Under the pieces are notes generated by a model, which saw nothing but the letters and a program-made list of their open reading frames with translations, was not told the DNA's origin and did not search any database. Shown here piece by piece: positions 6,036 to 8,749 of a stretch of 8,749 bases of DNA (its first letter is position 1; each line of letters starts with the position of its first letter). Source of the DNA: an uncultured Paracoccaceae bacterium (GTDB lineage Bacteria > Pseudomonadota > Alphaproteobacteria > Rhodobacterales > Rhodobacteraceae); the NCBI GenBank assembly GCA_937952085.1, contig CALFYQ010000135.1, positions 1 to 8,749 on the forward strand. Direction: 5' to 3'. A program made the translations under genes and the position numbers.

Positions 6036-7453
6036 TCCTGACCGATCCTCAGATCGCCCTCGTCATGCTGGGGCTCTTCATCGTCATCGTCTTCCTCGGC
6101 TTTCCCATCGCCTTCACGCTCATGGCGATGGGCATGGGGTTCGGCTATTATGCCTATTTCGACGCGAACCGGATGTGGCGCGCCTACAATCGCCTTGCAG
6201 ACGCGGATGTCTGGAGTTCCGTCTCGCTCTGGATCGACGGCTTCCTGAACAACCGAATATTCGACCTCTTCGTGAACCAGACCTACACGGTGATGTCGAA
6301 CGAGGTGCTGACTTCGGTGCCTCTCTTCCTTTTCATGGGCTACATTGTCGAGCGGGCGAACATCGTCGACCGGCTCTTCAACACGCTCAACATCGCGGCG
6401 AAGCGGATTCCGGGCTCGATGGGCGTCGCGGCGCTCATCACCTGCGCCCTCTTCGCCACGGCGACCGGCATCGTTGGCGCGGTGGTGACGCTGATGGGTC
6501 TGCTCGCGCTTCCGGCGATGCTGCGCGCGCGCTACGATCGCGCCTTCGCCTCCGGCATCATCTGCGCCGGCGGCACGCTCGGCATCCTGATCCCGCCCTC
6601 GATCATGCTGATCGTCTACGCCGCGGCGTCTGGCGTCTCGATCGTTCGGCTCTACGCCGCCGCGCTGCTGCCGGGCTTCACGCTGGTCGCGCTCTATGTC
6701 GCCTATGTGATCGGTCGCGCCATTCTCCAGCCCTCGGTCGCGCCGAAGCCGGCGCCGGGAGAGGTTCCGGACGTGCCGCTCGGCCGGCTCCTATGGATGA
6801 TCGCCACCTCGTTCCTGCCGCTCGCCGTGCTCATCCTCGCGGTGCTCGGGACCATCCTCTTCGGCCTTGCGACGCCGACCGAGGCTGCGGCGGTGGGGGC
6901 GCTCGGCGGCGCGGCGCTCGCCGTCGTCTACCGGGCGATGACCTTCGAGCGGCTGCGCGAGAGCGTCTATCTGACGGTGCGCTCGACCGCGATGGTCTGC
7001 TGGCTCTTCGTCGGCTCCTACACCTTCTCCTCGGTCTTCTCCTATCTCGGCGGCGAGCAGGTCATCTCGGAGTTCGTGCAGTCGCTTGACCTCACGCCGC
7101 TGACCTTCCTGATCCTCGCCCAGCTCATCATCTTCCTCCTCGGCTGGCCGCTCGAATGGTCGGAGATCATCATCATCTTCGTGCCGATCTTCCTGCCGCT
7201 GCTCGCGCTTTTCGGGATCGATCCGCTGTTCTTCGGCGTGCTGGTGGCGCTCAACCTCCAGACCTCGTTCCTGACGCCGCCGATGGCGATGTCGGCCTAT
7301 TATCTGAAGGGCATCGCGCCGCCCGAGGTGCAACTCGTGCAGATCTTCCGGGGCTGCGCGCCGTTCCTTGTCATGGTCTTCATTTCGATGGCGCTGATGT
7401 ACACCGTTCCGGACATCGTCTTCATGCTGCCGGAGGCGATCTATGGGCGCTGA
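6032..7453 (+). CDS. dctM: TRAP transporter large permease subunit (DctM type)
   Basis: Transport-channel subunit of the TRAP system in the inner membrane, moving the substrate handed over by the binding protein with sodium. It has 473 residues, longer than the roughly 425 of DctM from Rhodobacter capsulatus. The extra length is mainly a hydrophilic insertion at about 42-90 between the first and second hydrophobic segments, a trait of the mannitol/chloroaromatic-type branch. Hallmarks are GTLGILIPPSI (181-191) and LATPTEAAAVGALGG (279-293), the two re-entrant-hairpin motifs of the ion-transporter superfamily, plus a late LQTSFLTPPMAMSAYYLKG (409-427) hairpin. About a dozen hydrophobic segments cover the rest. 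ATG 6032 is chosen because GAGGA lies six bases upstream and the start overlaps the dctQ stop. The same frame stays open far upstream, back to 4766, but there it is antagonistic to dctP and dctQ and is not coding. Confidence 0.95.
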   Translation: MILTDPQIALVMLGLFIVIVFLGFPIAFTLMAMGMGFGYYAYFDANRMWRAYNRLADADVWSSVSLWIDGFLNNRIFDLFVNQTYTVMSNEVLTSVPLFLFMGYIVERANIVDRLFNTLNIAAKRIPGSMGVAALITCALFATATGIVGAVVTLMGLLALPAMLRARYDRAFASGIICAGGTLGILIPPSIMLIVYAAASGVSIVRLYAAALLPGFTLVALYVAYVIGRAILQPSVAPKPAPGEVPDVPLGRLLWMIATSFLPLAVLILAVLGTILFGLATPTEAAAVGALGGAALAVVYRAMTFERLRESVYLTVRSTAMVCWLFVGSYTFSSVFSYLGGEQVISEFVQSLDLTPLTFLILAQLIIFLLGWPLEWSEIIIIFVPIFLPLLALFGIDPLFFGVLVALNLQTSFLTPPMAMSAYYLKGIAPPEVQLVQIFRGCAPFLVMVFISMALMYTVPDIVFMLPEAIYGR

Positions 7454-8749
7454 CGGATCGGCCGCGGCGCTTCCCGGGGCGGTCGCCTTGCGGGACCGCC
7501 TGGCCGCCGGGGCGCTTCGCGCCTCGGAACTCGCCGAGACGCTGCTGAAGCGGATCGAGACGCTGGAGCCCGAGATCGGCGCATGGGCCTGGCTCGACCC
7601 GGACGACGTCCGCCGCCAGGCGAAGGCGCTCGACGCGCACCGGGCCACGGGCCGCCCGATCGGCCCGCTGCACGGGCTCCCGGTCGGGCTGAAGGACGTG
7701 ATCGACGTCGCGCGGATCCCGTGTGAGAACGGCTGCGCGCTCGACGCCGGCCGCGTGCCTGACGAGGACGCCTGGCTGGTGAAGCGCCTCCGCGCCGCCG
7801 GCGCGCTCATCATGGGCAAGACGGTCTCGACCGAACTCGCCTATATGCACGCCGGCAAGACGCGGAACCCGCACGACCCGGCGCGGACGCCCGGCGGCTC
7901 CTCATCCGGCTCCGCCGCCGCGGTGGCGGCCGGCATGGTCCCGCTCGCCGTCGGCACGCAGACCGGCGGCTCGGTGATCCGACCCGCCGCCTTTTGCGGC
8001 GTCACCGGGTTCAAGCCGAGCTTCGGCGCGATTCCGCGGACCGGCGTGCTGATGCAGTCCCACACGCTCGATACGGTCGGCGTCTTCGCCACCGACCCGG
8101 AGGGCGCCGCCCTTCTCGCCGAGCCGCTTTTCGGCTGGGACGAGCGCGACCCCGCGACCCGCCCCGCGCCGCCGCCGCGGCTGCTCGAGACGGCGCGCGC
8201 CGCGCCGCCGCTCCCGCCGCTGTTCGCCTTCGTGAAGCCGCCCGGCTGGGAGGAACGGGCCGAGACGGCGACGAAGGAGGCCTTCGCCGAGTTGACCGGT
8301 CGGCTCGGCGAGCGCTGCTTCGAGGTGACGCTGCCTTCGATCTTCGACGAGGTGGCCGCGCTTCGCGCCCGGATCAATTTCGCCGAGATGGCCCACTATT
8401 ATCGCCGCTACGCGCGGATCGGGCTCGACCGGCTCGGCGCCGTCACCCGGAAGGCGCTGGAGGACGGCGCGGCGACCTCGGCCAGCGATTATCTCGCCGC
8501 GCTCGACTGGCGCGCACCGCTCCATGCCGGAATTTCCGAGATTCTCGGGCGCTGCGATGCGATCCTCTGCCCCGCCGCCTGCGGACCGGCCCCGATCGGC
8601 CTCGAGTATACGGGCGACGCGATCTTCAACGGGCTCTGGACCTGGCTCGGGACGCCGGCGGTCACGGTTCCTCTTTTCTCGTCGCCCGAAGGGCTGCCGA
8701 TGGGCGCTCAGCTCATTGGGGCGCGGGGCGACGACGGGCGGCTTTTGCG
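7443..8749 (+). CDS. Amidase-signature family hydrolase, 3'-truncated by the window
   Basis: Serine amidohydrolase cleaving a carboxamide to acid and ammonia, likely cytoplasmic (no signal peptide). The frame is open from ATG 7443 to the right edge, giving 435 residues; full-length relatives are about 400-480, so little is missing. The Ser-cisSer-Lys triad is complete: Lys84 in GLPVGLKDVID (78-88), Ser153 in GGSSSGSAAA (151-160), Ser177 in GTQTGGSVIRPAAFCG (171-186). Spacings of 69 and 24 residues equal, as I recall, those of malonamidase E2 (Lys62, Ser131, Ser155). That favours a small amidase-type enzyme over GatA, which works with GatB/GatC not seen here. GGAGG (7432-7436) lies six bases before the start, and the gene overlaps dctM by 11 bases, implying coupled translation and a role with the transported compound. 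The true amide substrate is unknown. Confidence 0.92.
   Translation, partial: MGADGSAAALPGAVALRDRLAAGALRASELAETLLKRIETLEPEIGAWAWLDPDDVRRQAKALDAHRATGRPIGPLHGLPVGLKDVIDVARIPCENGCALDAGRVPDEDAWLVKRLRAAGALIMGKTVSTELAYMHAGKTRNPHDPARTPGGSSSGSAAAVAAGMVPLAVGTQTGGSVIRPAAFCGVTGFKPSFGAIPRTGVLMQSHTLDTVGVFATDPEGAALLAEPLFGWDERDPATRPAPPPRLLETARAAPPLPPLFAFVKPPGWEERAETATKEAFAELTGRLGERCFEVTLPSIFDEVAALRARINFAEMAHYYRRYARIGLDRLGAVTRKALEDGAATSASDYLAALDWRAPLHAGISEILGRCDAILCPAACGPAPIGLEYTGDAIFNGLWTWLGTPAVTVPLFSSPEGLPMGAQLIGARGDDGRLL

Noticed and set aside
6791..7819. Long minus-strand open frame opposite dctM and the amidase gene
   Set aside because: Low-complexity Arg/Glu/Asp/His composition, mirror of the plus-strand membrane protein; no motif seen.
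1..8749. tRNA or rRNA genes, CRISPR arrays, riboswitches or prophage features
   Set aside because: None seen by eye: no regularly spaced repeats, no tRNA-like arm pattern and no phage or defence-type genes.

Overview
The window reads as chromosomal or accessory DNA of a GC-rich alphaproteobacterium. The reasons are the strong G/C bias at third codon positions, a Tat-exported TRAP binding protein of the TakP/SmoM type, an IS6-family remnant of the kind common in Rhodobacterales and Rhizobiales, and operons with ATGA start/stop overlaps. The exact genus cannot be read from the sequence. Every gene I can support lies on the + strand.

Left block (1-3318): the 3' part of a stand-alone biotin carboxylase subunit runs in from the left edge. 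A gap of about 100 bases follows, with an unusual AT-rich island and a small dyad. Next come two overlapping genes for a two-subunit, NDP-forming acyl-CoA synthetase with succinyl-CoA synthetase (SucC/SucD) architecture. The catalytic histidine and the general fold signatures are kept. Several loops that are near-invariant in genuine succinyl-CoA and malate-CoA ligases are replaced, so the acid it activates is probably neither succinate nor malate.

Middle (3319-4262): there is no intact gene. It holds a decayed IS6-family insertion sequence (two in-frame stops, two frameshifts, at least two of three DDE residues lost), then the leader of the next operon.

Right block (4263-8749): a complete tripartite TRAP transporter (binding protein, small and large membrane subunits) of the TakP / mannitol-chloroaromatic branch, followed by an amidase-signature hydrolase that overlaps the large subunit by 11 bases and runs off the right edge. 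A strong GC-rich stem-loop preceded by a GNRA-capped mini-hairpin lies between the binding-protein gene and the membrane genes.

How the parts could work together (inference): the TRAP system imports an organic acid or an amide of one. The amidase releases the free acid, the SucCD-like ligase makes its CoA thioester, and a biotin-dependent carboxylase whose other subunits lie left of the window may carboxylate a CoA ester. No gene in the window fixes the substrate, and the two blocks may be separate operons brought together or separated by the insertion sequence. The most interesting item is the divergent acyl-CoA synthetase pair.
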